This document shows positions 1 to 9,476 of a stretch of 64,000 nt of DNA, piece by piece. Source of the DNA: JAFGGG01 sp964634205 (GTDB taxonomy: Bacteria > Spirochaetota > Spirochaetia > SZUA-6 > RPPD01). The notes beneath the pieces are model-generated. The model had not been told where the DNA came from, made no database searches, and saw only the letters and a list, made by a program, of their open reading frames with translations. Positions within the stretch are counted from its first letter, which is position 1; each line of letters opens with the position of its first letter. The stretch is taken from NCBI GenBank assembly GCA_964634205.1, contig CAZWKE010000014.1, forward strand, positions 6,634 through 70,633. The letters are read 5' to 3'. A program made the position numbers and the translations under genes.

Positions 1-1
1 G

Positions 2-532
2 TTCAGAGTGGCCGAAGATATCGAGCATAAGATCCGCGGTGACATCGGTAATGCCAAAAAAATAAGGGAACTGCAGCAGATACACGGAATCGGCCCGGCA
101 AAAGCCGCGCAAATCAGTGCGGCTTTTGAATTGTCGCAGAGATATCTTGTCAGGGAGAAGAAATCGATTATCCGACCGGAGGATATTCTGCCCTTTGTGG
201 AGGAGTTATGCACAAAGAAGCAGGAATATTTTATTACTGTTACCGTTGACGGTGCTTCATGTGTGATTAAAAAAAGAGTTGTCTTTATCGGTACACTGAA
301 TCAGACGCTTGTGCATCCCCGGGAGGTTTTTGCGGATGTCATTACGGACAGGGCCAAGGGGGTTTTTTTAATCCACAATCATCCTTCCGGAAACTGCAGG
401 CCGAGTGCTGAAGATATCGATGTCACCGGGCGTCTTGTACGTGTCGGAGAGATTATCGGTATTGAGATAATTGACCACTTGATTGTGGGAAAAAATGAAT
501 ATTTCAGTTTTATTGAAAATAAACTGTTGTGA
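2..532 (+). CDS. radC: RadC-family JAB/MPN+ domain protein (5' end outside window)
   Basis: C-terminal three quarters of a RadC-family protein, a widespread JAMM-fold family whose old DNA-repair label is not proven. The frame is open from the left edge through a GTG at 8, so the real start probably lies upstream: about 176 residues are seen against 220-230 in typical members. Counting from the GTG, residues 26-36 (HGIGPAKAAQI) form a helix-hairpin-helix-like turn, and the zinc site is complete: H123-N-H125-P-S-G followed by D136, the HxHx10D spacing of the family. It ends in a short AT-rich spacer; the next gene appears to have its own promoter, so no operon partner is visible. The family call is firm; the cellular role is unknown. 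Confidence 0.9.
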   Translation, partial: FRVAEDIEHKIRGDIGNAKKIRELQQIHGIGPAKAAQISAAFELSQRYLVREKKSIIRPEDILPFVEELCTKKQEYFITVTVDGASCVIKKRVVFIGTLNQTLVHPREVFADVITDRAKGVFLIHNHPSGNCRPSAEDIDVTGRLVRVGEIIGIEIIDHLIVGKNEYFSFIENKLL

Positions 533-549
533 AAAAATAACAAAAAAAT

Positions 550-578
550 TTCCATTTCGCGGTGAATCCTACTATAAT
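550..578 (+). promoter_or_regulatory. Putative sigma70-type promoter
   Basis: TTCCAT (550-555), 17-bp spacer, then a perfect TATAAT (573-578), 36 bp before the ATG at 615. The -10 is strong and the -35 weak. Inferred to drive the small gene that follows. Confidence 0.45.
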
Positions 579-614
579 TGATACCAGAATTCATACCGGA
601 AAAGGTTTTTGGTG

Positions 615-926
615 ATGAAAAAAACTGGTTCACTTTCTGTTTTTACAGATCTGTCGCTGCCGCGGAATAAAATAGTCATTCATCCGAATGACGGTTTTGA
701 TCTGGGTCTGACCAATAAAAGCAAATCCTGTGCCCTCTATCTGAACACGCAGGAAAAAGGTGTTGTTGAAAGTAACGATTATGTGCCGGGCTCAATTATA
801 TTGGATAATAACTGTAACCTGGGAACGGTGAACATCAATGCGAAAATCTGGAAAACCCTGGGAAAACCGCAAAAAGCAGTACTGGTATGCAAGGGAAACA
901 GCATATTTTTCGTTACGACCGCATAA
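615..926 (+). CDS. Unknown 103-aa protein
   Basis: I do not recognise this protein. The ATG at 615 is preferred over the in-frame TTG (609) and GTG (612) because it is the only ATG and an AG-rich stretch (GGAAAAGG) lies about 9 bases upstream. There is no signal peptide, membrane segment or cysteine cluster beyond three scattered cysteines. The composition, with alternating hydrophobic residues and many G, N and K, suggests a small beta-rich domain; the C-terminus (KAVLVCKGNSIFFVTTA) is predicted strand. It sits alone between radC and the chemoreceptor gene, with 103 bp separating it from the latter. Codon use resembles the neighbours, so it is probably a real gene. Confidence 0.6.
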   Translation: MKKTGSLSVFTDLSLPRNKIVIHPNDGFDLGLTNKSKSCALYLNTQEKGVVESNDYVPGSIILDNNCNLGTVNINAKIWKTLGKPQKAVLVCKGNSIFFVTTA

Positions 927-1029
927 TTTATTGTCACTTCGGGCAAAGAGTAACTAAACTGAACGGTCTTCTCCGCATGGTGTCCGAAAAAATCTTGAAT
1001 TCAAATTTCATATCAGTTAGGCTTTATAA

Positions 1030-3315
1030 GTGAAGAACTTATTGAAAACTTCCACATCACTACTCTCTGTTATCCCTGCCGCATTTCTTATTACCACATT
1101 GCTTTTGTTTTCATGTATGTTTTTTATCCCCGGTTTGGGGAATGTATTCTTTAAAATCGGCATATTGATCATTAATACCCTGCTTTGGGGTGCTATTATG
1201 TTTTTGCATCAAAAGTACCTGATTCGTCCGCGTTGTAAAAAAAAGCAAATAGAAGAAAAACTTGAGGATATTTCTTCGGCCCTGGCCGCTTTCGGTGCCG
1301 GTAATCTGGCGGTATACGTCGACCCCCTTACCGGTGAGCGGGATAAGACCGGTGATAATAATCTGCAGGCCCTGGCAAACAGTATTGTCGCTGAAATCAA
1401 TGATATTACCGCGGTTCCCTCCCAGCGTCTTTGTTTTACCGGTAACAACAGTTACCAGGAAGGCCAGATAATGGGAAAGCAGATCGGGAAGCTGTTAAAC
1501 GGCAAGGGGGAGATATTGGTGATCATCACTTTGTTCTCCCAGACCAATCATGTGCTGCGCTGCAAGGGTTGTCAGAACACGCTCCGTGATTATTTTCCGG
1601 ATATACATGTGCTTGAAATAGTGGAAGGTCACGGCGACAGGGAAAAGGTGAAACAGCTTATCCCTGAGCTGGTACGGAATTATCCTCAGGCGGATCTTGT
1701 CTACATGACGGACGGCTTTACCCCGGTGACAGCCTGCAAAGAGTTGGGAAAATTGGGGATTAAATCCAAATTCAAAATTGTGACCCACGATATTCATAAA
1801 GAAAACATATCATGTCTGAAAAGAGGATTTATCAAAGCAATAATCGGTCAGAATGCCATCGCCCAGACATATAATTCACTTGTCCATCTCTATAATAAGA
1901 TTGAGAGCGGTTGGAAACCGATCAGTCATAAACTCAATCTGACTCCCATTGTCTGCACCGGTGAGAATTACCGGGAGTACTGGGATGAAATTACCCAAGA
2001 GAGAAAATTGACCGAACACGAGCGCAGTGAGTTCGCGGTCCCGGTTCCGCGTAAAACACGGGAATTGATAAAGCTGGGACTAATTCTCCCCGGTGACCAG
2101 AATATTTTTTCCCTCAGTAAAAAGGGCGGGGAGGACGCGGCAAAAGTCCTGTCCGCCCTGAATGTTCAGGTGGATGTTGTCATCGCCTTTGAGGACAATT
2201 GGGACGAGTTCGGACAGGTTGAGTTGTTCGGGCCGTCCATTAAAAAAATGGTTTCCGAGGGATATCATGGTATCGCCACTTGTGTGTTCGACCCGAGAAT
2301 CATCCCGGAAATCAATAATGCGGTGACGGCCGGTATTCCGGTTACCACCTACATTGCCGAGCCCCTGAATTTCAGAGAGCTCATCCTGAATGTCACGGAC
2401 AATATTGAAACCCTTTCCAATAAAAGCCATGATCTGGCGGCGGCGGCCGAAGAATCGGCCAGGGCGAACTCACAGATTACCAACGCCATCACAAAAATAC
2501 GCGACGGGATTGAAATTCAGGACAGTAAAAGTGTCGCCACCAACCGTATATTCGAACAGCTGTATAAAAGCATAATAAATGTAAATGAGATTATTAAAAA
2601 ATTTACCGATTCCATCCTTACAATCACACGTGAATCTCAAAGCGGTGTGATCTCAATTTCCGAAAGCAATCAGGCGGCCGAAGCCCTTCAAGCCTCAATA
2701 GCGGAAATCAACAACTCTATTAATAAGCTGGATGAACGGCTTACCCACATAAGTACGATTATAAAAACCATCGAGGATTTTGCCGCAAATACGAACGTGC
2801 TGGCCATAAACGCCTCAATTCAGGCCGTGCGCGCCGGGACCGCGGGCAGAAGTTTCGCTGTTGTAGCCGAAGAGGTGCGGGAACTGGCCGGACAGTCTTC
2901 CTCGGCGGTGGAGAACATCAGGCTGGTCATCAATGATATCCTGAAGAGCATGAATTATGTCAAACAGGAATCTATGGGTAATCTCTCCCAGGTCAGCAAC
3001 AATTTGCAGATGGCATCCTCCGCTAAAACCTCATTTGATAATATTTCCCGGTTGCTGGTCAACAGCAAAGAACAGATCGAGATTATCAAGAATTCCATGA
3101 CCGAAATAAATGATACGTCACGACTGGTGAACTCGACCATGGATGAGGTGAGTGAACTGAACCGCGGGAATGTGGCCAACATCCAGGAGATTGTGGAGTC
3201 GATCAAAGAGATCGAGGTACAGGGTAAGGACCTTGCCGATACGGCCGCGGGACTGCTTGAAATGGCGAAAAACCAGGATTTGCTGTTATCGCAGCTCACA
3301 CTTGAGGAACAATAA
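1030..3315 (+). CDS. Chemoreceptor with cytoplasmic, lobe-swapped sugar-binding-protein-like sensor
   Basis: A 761-aa methyl-accepting chemotaxis-type protein. Two membrane helices (about 11-33 and 39-60) are joined by only a few residues (IPGLGN), so almost everything else should be cytoplasmic. Residues 70-126 resemble a HAMP linker. Residues 134-325 match the second lobe of LacI/ribose-type binding proteins (FTGNNSYQEGQIMGKQIGK, then a YMTDG turn), and residues 346-445 match the first lobe (LGLILPGDQNIF, then GIATCVFDPRIIPEINNAV and AGIPVTTY), the reverse of the usual order. From about 460 on there is a long coiled coil with the conserved signalling hairpin (NTNVLAINASIQAVRAG, then FAVVAEEVRELA); the usual Glu of the AAIEAARAGE motif is Gln here. 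Start is GTG at 1030 with a weak ribosome site. The ligand is unknown; a sugar or similar small molecule is a guess. Confidence 0.88.
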   Translation: MKNLLKTSTSLLSVIPAAFLITTLLLFSCMFFIPGLGNVFFKIGILIINTLLWGAIMFLHQKYLIRPRCKKKQIEEKLEDISSALAAFGAGNLAVYVDPLTGERDKTGDNNLQALANSIVAEINDITAVPSQRLCFTGNNSYQEGQIMGKQIGKLLNGKGEILVIITLFSQTNHVLRCKGCQNTLRDYFPDIHVLEIVEGHGDREKVKQLIPELVRNYPQADLVYMTDGFTPVTACKELGKLGIKSKFKIVTHDIHKENISCLKRGFIKAIIGQNAIAQTYNSLVHLYNKIESGWKPISHKLNLTPIVCTGENYREYWDEITQERKLTEHERSEFAVPVPRKTRELIKLGLILPGDQNIFSLSKKGGEDAAKVLSALNVQVDVVIAFEDNWDEFGQVELFGPSIKKMVSEGYHGIATCVFDPRIIPEINNAVTAGIPVTTYIAEPLNFRELILNVTDNIETLSNKSHDLAAAAEESARANSQITNAITKIRDGIEIQDSKSVATNRIFEQLYKSIINVNEIIKKFTDSILTITRESQSGVISISESNQAAEALQASIAEINNSINKLDERLTHISTIIKTIEDFAANTNVLAINASIQAVRAGTAGRSFAVVAEEVRELAGQSSSAVENIRLVINDILKSMNYVKQESMGNLSQVSNNLQMASSAKTSFDNISRLLVNSKEQIEIIKNSMTEINDTSRLVNSTMDEVSELNRGNVANIQEIVESIKEIEVQGKDLADTAAGLLEMAKNQDLLLSQLTLEEQ

Positions 3316-3323
3316 TTCCTTAT

Positions 3324-4745
3324 TTAAAGCGCAGCTGACGTAATTTCCGCGGCACAGCGCCCGTGGTAGATGGCCCGTACGATCAGTGAAGCCCCAATAT
3401 CCGCGTCACCCGCCGCGAATACGCCCGGTACAGAGGTAGCGTAGTTACCGTCGGTTTTGATATTTCCACGTGTATCATAGGTTACTCCAAGGTCATGCAG
3501 GAGTTTGCTGTGTTTCACATGAAGGAATCCCATGGCAAGGATAACAAGGTCGACATCCAGTGAGAAGTCCGATCCCGCTACTTCCTTCATTGTGTATCGA
3601 CCGCTTTCCGGATCACGATCCCACGTCACCTCCATACAGTGTGCCTTGGCGACCTTTACCCCACGACCGGTAAACTGCTTGGTCATCACCGACCATCTGC
3701 GCTCACACCCCTCCTCGTGGGATGAGCCCGTACGAAGAATATTGGGCCAGGCAGGCCATTCGGGATTGTTGGTCTTGTTCCAGGTTCGGGGTTTGGGCAA
3801 AATTTCAAACTGATGTACCGATGCGGCTCCCTGGCGGTTGGCCGTACCGATGCAGTCCGCTCCGGTGTCTCCCCCGCCGATGACCAGTACCTTTTTTCCC
3901 TTGGCGGAGATTATTTCATGTTCCTTCAACTCTCCCGTCAGGTACTTATTCATTTTGGTGAGGTATTCCATGGCAAAATGGATGTTTTCCAGGCCGCGGC
4001 CCGCTGCGGGCAGGTCCCGCGGTTCACCGGCGCCCATGGTCAGAAGGATAGCATCATATTTCTGCCTGATATAACGCGCGGAGAGGTCCTCCCCGATATC
4101 CGCATTGGTTTCGAAAATGATACCTTCGGCTTTCATCTGCTCTATCCGGCGATCCAGCACGGTTTTTTCCAGTTTAAAATCCGGAATACCGTACCGCAGA
4201 ATACCACCGATACGCGAGTCTCTTTCAAATACAACTACCGTATGCCCCTGCCGGCGCAGCTGCTGTGCGGCCGCCAGACCGGCGGGACCCGAACCGATTA
4301 CCGCTACCCGTTTTCCGGATTCAAACGGGGGCGGCATGGGAACCACCCAACCGCTGGCAAACGCCTTTTCGATAATCGCCAGCTCGATCTGTTTGATACT
4401 GACGGGCGCGGAGTTGATGGAAAGCGTACAGGAAGCTTCACAGGGCGCGGGGCAGATTCTCCCCGTAACTTCGGGCAGATTGTTGGTCAGTTCCAGCCGC
4501 TGCCAGGCCTCCCGCCATTTCCCCTTATATATCAGGTCGTTCCATTCCGGAATGAGATTGTACACCGGGCAGCCCATTGAATGGCAGAAGGGAATGCCGC
4601 AGTCCATACAGCGGGCCCCCTGCTTCTGCAGTTCCTTCTCCGGCTGCAATTCCGTAAACTCCTTAAAATCCTTCACTCTTTCCGCCGCGGGACGATAGGT
4701 GAAATTTTTTCTTGTATATTCCATAAAGCCTGTTGCTTTTCCCAT
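3324..4745 (-). CDS. gltD: Glutamate synthase (NADPH) small subunit
   Basis: 473-aa FAD/NAD(P)H-binding subunit that passes electrons from NADPH to the large subunit for 2-oxoglutarate plus glutamine to two glutamate. The N-terminal region carries the cysteine clusters of the GltD/NfnB family (CMDCGIPFC...CPVYN and CPAPCEASC) for 4Fe-4S centres. A first dinucleotide fold (VAVIGSGPAGLAAAQQL) for FAD is followed by a second (VLVIGGGDTGADCIG) for NADPH, and the C-terminal GVFAAGDADIGASLIVRAI is the usual FAD-binding end. Its ATG overlaps the gltB stop by one base (TAATG), which implies translational coupling. It converges with the chemoreceptor gene 8 bp away, with no clear terminator between them. 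Confidence 0.96.
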   Translation of the reverse strand: MGKATGFMEYTRKNFTYRPAAERVKDFKEFTELQPEKELQKQGARCMDCGIPFCHSMGCPVYNLIPEWNDLIYKGKWREAWQRLELTNNLPEVTGRICPAPCEASCTLSINSAPVSIKQIELAIIEKAFASGWVVPMPPPFESGKRVAVIGSGPAGLAAAQQLRRQGHTVVVFERDSRIGGILRYGIPDFKLEKTVLDRRIEQMKAEGIIFETNADIGEDLSARYIRQKYDAILLTMGAGEPRDLPAAGRGLENIHFAMEYLTKMNKYLTGELKEHEIISAKGKKVLVIGGGDTGADCIGTANRQGAASVHQFEILPKPRTWNKTNNPEWPAWPNILRTGSSHEEGCERRWSVMTKQFTGRGVKVAKAHCMEVTWDRDPESGRYTMKEVAGSDFSLDVDLVILAMGFLHVKHSKLLHDLGVTYDTRGNIKTDGNYATSVPGVFAAGDADIGASLIVRAIYHGRCAAEITSAAL

Positions 4746-7700
4746 TAATCAAACACCTCCTCGGTTACCGCGACCACTTCCGTCTCTTTGGACTCCTGCT
4801 TTTTCAGGCGCTCCAGGGCACGGCGATAGTCGATCGGCATTACCTTGACAAACTGCATGGCAATTTCCGTCCAGTCTCTAAGGATCCTGGCCGCGTATTC
4901 GCTTTCCGTATATTTCACATGGTTTTGAATAAGCTCATACAATCTTTTCCGTTCCGCCTGGTCTGTGATCGGCTCGATATCCACCATTTCCAGGTTGCAT
5001 TTGGTATCAAACAGTTGGTCATGATCCAATACATAGGCGATTCCGCCGCTCATTCCCGCGGCAAAGTTAATGCCGGTATTCCCGAGAACCACCACAATGC
5101 CCCCGGTCATATATTCGCAGGCGTGGTCTCCCACACCTTCAACCACGGCAATCGCGCCGCTGTTGCGCACGGCAAAGCGTTCACCGGCCATCCCGTTGAT
5201 GTATACCTGCCCGCTGGTCGCTCCGAACAGGTTCACGTTCCCCGTTATGATATTGTTCTGCGGCCGGAAGGTTGAACCTCTGGGCGGGTAGACGATTATT
5301 TTACCGCCCGACAGTCCCTTGCCGAAGTAGTCGTTACTGTCTCCCTCAAGCTCAAAGGTTATTCCCGGTGCCAGGAACGCACCGAAACTTTGCCCGGCAG
5401 AGCCGCTGAACTTACAATAAACGGTATCATCTTTAAGTCCCTTGGAACCGTAACGCGCGGAAACCTCGGCACTCAATGTGGCCCCCACGGTACGGTTGTT
5501 GTTCCGTATGGGCGCAAACAGTTTTACCGCGGTCTGGTTTTCAAGCGCGGCTTTGGACTGGGAAATCAGCTCCTTATCCAGGGCCAGGCTGAAATCGTGT
5601 TGCTGGGCGGCCACACAACGCAGCGCGCTGTTTTTCCCGTTTTTGGGCTTGTAAAAAATCCCGGAAAAATCCAGTCCCTTGGCTTTCCAATGCTCCAGTG
5701 CGGTGTCGGTCTCCAGCATTTCCACATGCCCGGTCATTTCATCCATGTTCTTAAAGCCAAGTTCAGCCATCCGTTCACGCACGTCGCGGGCGATGAATCG
5801 CATAAAATTAATAAGATGCTCCGGTTTCCCCTGGAAGCGCTTGCGCAGCTCCGGGTCCTGTGTGGCTACACCGACCGGACAGGTGTTGAGGTGGCATTTA
5901 CGCATCATGATACACCCCATTGCAATTAATGACATGGTACCGAAACCGAACTCTTCGGCGCCAAGCAGTGAGGCGATGACCAGGTCCCTGCCGGTTTTCA
6001 GTTTTCCGTCCACCTGCACCCGGATGCGTTCCCGCAGCTTGTTGAGTACCAACGTCTGCTGGGTTTCGGCCAGGCCGATTTCCCATGGGATTCCCGCGTG
6101 TTTTATTGAGGAAAGCGGTGAGGCCCCGGTACCACCGTCATGGCCGCTGATGAGGACCATGTCCGCCTTGCCCTTGGCTACTCCGGCCGCTACGGTTCCC
6201 ACACCAACCTCGGCAACAAGCTTAACGGATACTCTGGCTTTGGGATTGGCGTTTTTCAGGTCGTAGATCAGCTGTGCCAGGTCTTCGATCGAATAAATAT
6301 CATGGTGCGGCGGCGGAGAGATCAACATTACTCCGGGGGTGGAGTGACGCACCTTGGCAATTATTTCATTCACCTTATGTCCGGGCAGCTGACCGCCTTC
6401 ACCGGGTTTTGCTCCCTGGGCCATTTTTATCTGCAGCTCATCGGCGTGGATCAGGTAGTTGCTGGTTACCCCGAACCGGCCGGATGCCACCTGTTTTACG
6501 CGGCTCATGGCCAGATCCCCGTTTTTGTCGGGAACGAATCGCTGTTCATCCTCGCCGCCTTCACCGGAATTACTCATGGCGCCTATGCGGTTCATGGCAA
6601 TGGCCATGGTTTCGTGGGCCTCCTTGCTGATTGAGCCGAAGGACATGGCCGAGGTGACAAAGCGTTTGACAATGGAATCCTCCGATTCGGTCTGTTCCAG
6701 GGGAATCGGTTTCCCTTTTTTGAACTTGAAGAGGCCGCGCAGGGTACAGAGATTCCGGCTGGAATCATCAATACATGCGGCATATTGTTTATATAATTCG
6801 TAATCATTTTCCTTTATGGCGCGTTGGATCAGGGTAACGGCCTCGGGAGTTATCACATGTTTGGCCGAGTGAGAGCGAAAATGAATGTCTCCGCCTGAAT
6901 CCAGGCTGAGCTGATGGAACCGTTCCGCGGAAAAAGCCGACCGGTGGCGTTCCGCAGCTTCATGGGCTATGGTTTCCAGACCGACTCCCTCGATACGTGA
7001 CGGAGTGCCGGGGAAATAAGCAGTAACAAAATCAGAGTTCAGCCCCACGGCTTCAAAAATCTGGGCGCCTTTGTAACTGCGGATGGTGGAGACACCCATT
7101 TTGGACATGATTTTTAACAGCCCCTTTTTTATGGCGGTGATATAGTTGTCGAACGCGGTTTCGGTTTTCATATCATCACCCAGGCTGCCGTTCTGGTTTA
7201 GATCGGCGATTATCTCAAATGCCAGGTAGGGATTGATGGCGCTGGCCCCGAAGCCGATCAGGGTGGCAAAGTGCATGACCTCACGCGCCTCGCCGGTTTC
7301 CACAATAATGCCGGCCAGGTGCCGTTTCCCCACCTTGATCAGGTGCTGGTGCACGGCTGAGACAACCAGAAGTGCGGGAATCGGTATCTTTTCTTCGTCT
7401 ATTCCGCGATCACTGAGAATTAACAGGGAATACCCCTCATCCACTTTGGCTTCCGCCTCGGCGCACAAAGCCGTCAGTTCCGATTTTCGGTCTTTTTTCC
7501 CCGCAGCAGCGGAAAAAAACATGGAAAGCTGGGCCGCTTTAAACCCGTCTATATCACAGTTGCGCAGTTTTTCCATGTCTTCATTCGTGAGAATCGGATG
7601 AGGCAGCTTCAGTTGATGGCAGTGAAGGGGGGTTTCTTCCATCAGGTTATGTTCCCTGCCGATAAAACTCATCAGTGACATTACCAGACTTTCCCGGTAA

Positions 7701-9277
7701 GGATCGATCGGCGGGTTTGTGACCTGGGCGAAGAGCTGTTTGAAATAATTATACAACAGGACCGGCCGTTCGGACAGTACCGCTAACGAGACGTCGTTGC
7801 CCATGGAATTAATCGGTTCCTGGGCGTTCACCGCCATAGGAGCGATGATCATATTTACGTCTTCCAGGCTGTAACCGAACACTTTCTGTCGGGTCTTCAG
7901 TGACTGGTATTCGATTTCTACCGGTCCGGGGGCCTGAAACAGCCCTTTCAGCTCGATTTTGTACTTTTCAAGCCAGCGGCGATAGGGTTTTTGCCTCGAA
8001 ATTGTGGCTTTTATTTCGTTGTCATAGATTATTCTCTCGCGGGCCGTATCAACCATGATCATTTTCCCCGGGGCAAGCCTGCCCTTTTGTAAAACGTCTT
8101 CCGGTTGAATATCCAAGACCCCCACCTCGGAAGCCAGGACGAACTTCCCGCTTTTTGTGACGATATAACGCGCCGGACGTAGGCCGTTCCTGTCTAAAAT
8201 AGATCCGACCCTGGTCCCGTCGGTAAATGAAACCGCAGCCGGCCCGTCCCAGGGCTCCATCACCGCGGCGTGATACTCATAAAAGGCCCGTTTGTCCTGG
8301 CTGATATGATATTTTTGGCCGAAGGCCTCAGGAATCATCATCATCATGGAATGTTCCAATGAACGGCCGCTTTGGGAAAGCAACTCGAATACATTGTCCA
8401 GGATCCCCGAATCACTCAGGTTTGTATTGATAATGGGCAGAAGTTTCTTGATGTCGGCACCGAAGGCATCCGATTCCAACGTTGTTTCCCGGGCAACCAT
8501 CTTGTTGATGTTTCCCCTAAGTGTGTTGATCTCACCATTATGTGCCAGGTAGCGAAAGGGCTGGGCCAGGGGCCAGGAAGGGAAGGTGTTGGTGCTGTAG
8601 CGTTGGTGGATAACGGCCAGGGCGCTCGTAAAATCATCATGTTCGAGGTCCAGGAAAAAATCACGCACCTGTTGACCCACAAACATTCCCTTGTAACAGA
8701 TTGTTTTACAGGAAAGCGAGGCGATGTAAAACTCTTCAATAGAAAGCCGCAATGAGAGGGATTTTTTTTCTATAAGTCTGCGTAAGACGTAGAGTTTTCG
8801 TTCCAGTTCGTTGCCGGTGAATCCTTCAAACGTTATAAAAACCTGAGATATAAAAGGCATGGACTCCAGAGCCATCTCCCCCAGGCAGGAGGAATCGATG
8901 GGAACGTCGCGAAATCCCAAAACCTTACCCTTTTTAGCGGAAACGATCTTCTCGATTTCAGTTTTTATCTTGTTGTGTTTGTCTTTCTCTTGGGGTAGAA
9001 AAAGCATTCCCACACCATATTCTCCGGGGGCCGGAAGTCTGAATTTATCGAGTTCGGTCTGGCCTGAGAAGAAAAGGTGGGGAATCTGGACCAGTATTCC
9101 GGCCCCGTCACCTGTTTTCTGATCCCCGCCGATGGCGCCGCGGTGCACCAGATTTTTTAATATGGTAATACCATCCTCAACAATCTGGTGGGATTTCTGG
9201 CCTTTAATATTGACGACAAAACCGACACCGCATGCGGAATGCTCGAAATTCGGATCATATAATCCCTGCTTTTTCAT
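4745..9277 (-). CDS. gltB: Glutamate synthase (NADPH) large subunit
   Basis: 1510 aa, full length for bacterial GltB. The N-terminal class II glutamine amidotransferase domain has its catalytic Cys16 in HSACGVGF; as in other GltB, the first 15 residues are probably removed. The central domain spans about 470-760. The FMN-binding synthase barrel (about 820-1180) holds GEGGEDEQRF and the 3Fe-4S cysteine set CIMMRKCHLNTC; the C-terminal GXGXG helix domain starts near 1270. Ammonia released from glutamine is channelled to the barrel and reduced with 2-oxoglutarate using electrons from GltD. Start ATG has AAAGG 9 bases upstream. The AT-rich 200 bp upstream probably holds the promoter of the gltBD operon. 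Confidence 0.97.
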   Translation of the reverse strand: MKKQGLYDPNFEHSACGVGFVVNIKGQKSHQIVEDGITILKNLVHRGAIGGDQKTGDGAGILVQIPHLFFSGQTELDKFRLPAPGEYGVGMLFLPQEKDKHNKIKTEIEKIVSAKKGKVLGFRDVPIDSSCLGEMALESMPFISQVFITFEGFTGNELERKLYVLRRLIEKKSLSLRLSIEEFYIASLSCKTICYKGMFVGQQVRDFFLDLEHDDFTSALAVIHQRYSTNTFPSWPLAQPFRYLAHNGEINTLRGNINKMVARETTLESDAFGADIKKLLPIINTNLSDSGILDNVFELLSQSGRSLEHSMMMMIPEAFGQKYHISQDKRAFYEYHAAVMEPWDGPAAVSFTDGTRVGSILDRNGLRPARYIVTKSGKFVLASEVGVLDIQPEDVLQKGRLAPGKMIMVDTARERIIYDNEIKATISRQKPYRRWLEKYKIELKGLFQAPGPVEIEYQSLKTRQKVFGYSLEDVNMIIAPMAVNAQEPINSMGNDVSLAVLSERPVLLYNYFKQLFAQVTNPPIDPYRESLVMSLMSFIGREHNLMEETPLHCHQLKLPHPILTNEDMEKLRNCDIDGFKAAQLSMFFSAAAGKKDRKSELTALCAEAEAKVDEGYSLLILSDRGIDEEKIPIPALLVVSAVHQHLIKVGKRHLAGIIVETGEAREVMHFATLIGFGASAINPYLAFEIIADLNQNGSLGDDMKTETAFDNYITAIKKGLLKIMSKMGVSTIRSYKGAQIFEAVGLNSDFVTAYFPGTPSRIEGVGLETIAHEAAERHRSAFSAERFHQLSLDSGGDIHFRSHSAKHVITPEAVTLIQRAIKENDYELYKQYAACIDDSSRNLCTLRGLFKFKKGKPIPLEQTESEDSIVKRFVTSAMSFGSISKEAHETMAIAMNRIGAMSNSGEGGEDEQRFVPDKNGDLAMSRVKQVASGRFGVTSNYLIHADELQIKMAQGAKPGEGGQLPGHKVNEIIAKVRHSTPGVMLISPPPHHDIYSIEDLAQLIYDLKNANPKARVSVKLVAEVGVGTVAAGVAKGKADMVLISGHDGGTGASPLSSIKHAGIPWEIGLAETQQTLVLNKLRERIRVQVDGKLKTGRDLVIASLLGAEEFGFGTMSLIAMGCIMMRKCHLNTCPVGVATQDPELRKRFQGKPEHLINFMRFIARDVRERMAELGFKNMDEMTGHVEMLETDTALEHWKAKGLDFSGIFYKPKNGKNSALRCVAAQQHDFSLALDKELISQSKAALENQTAVKLFAPIRNNNRTVGATLSAEVSARYGSKGLKDDTVYCKFSGSAGQSFGAFLAPGITFELEGDSNDYFGKGLSGGKIIVYPPRGSTFRPQNNIITGNVNLFGATSGQVYINGMAGERFAVRNSGAIAVVEGVGDHACEYMTGGIVVVLGNTGINFAAGMSGGIAYVLDHDQLFDTKCNLEMVDIEPITDQAERKRLYELIQNHVKYTESEYAARILRDWTEIAMQFVKVMPIDYRRALERLKKQESKETEVVAVTEEVFD

Positions 9278-9476
9278 ACTCGCTACCTTTACCTAAAAAA
9301 TATTTAGCCCTATCTGTTACCTATCTGTTTATACAAAAAAGGCAATCATATACAACTATTCAAATTTTGTACATTTTTTTATAGAAAAAAATAAATATAT
9401 ACTATTGAATAATCAATATATTATATAGAGGAATTTAGTAAAATGTGCGCATTTGGTCAAATGGTATGCGCGTTTG
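9278..9476 (-). promoter_or_regulatory. AT-rich upstream region of gltBD with a 16-bp palindrome
   Basis: This 199-bp stretch separates gltB from the preceding minus-strand gene. It is strongly AT-rich and contains the palindrome TATTGA-ATAA-TCAATA at 9403-9418, an operator-like element, and near the upstream gene's stop an inverted repeat GCGCAT...ATGCGC (9447-9452 / 9466-9471). No -35/-10 pair stands out clearly enough to assign. The palindrome is visible in the sequence; its role in controlling gltBD is inference. Confidence 0.35.

Noticed and set aside
3813..4580. 255-codon plus-strand open frame opposite gltD
   Set aside because: Antisense shadow of gltD; the composition is unlike a protein of the neighbourhood and has no start signal.
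4733..6803. Several long open frames on the plus strand opposite gltB, up to about 180 codons
   Set aside because: They lie wholly antisense to a full-length, highly conserved gene, and their translations have no recognisable domain, signal peptide or ribosome site.
9447..9471. GCGCAT...ATGCGC inverted repeat considered as a terminator for the 872-aa gene
   Set aside because: Only six pairs, a large loop and no T-run on the minus strand.
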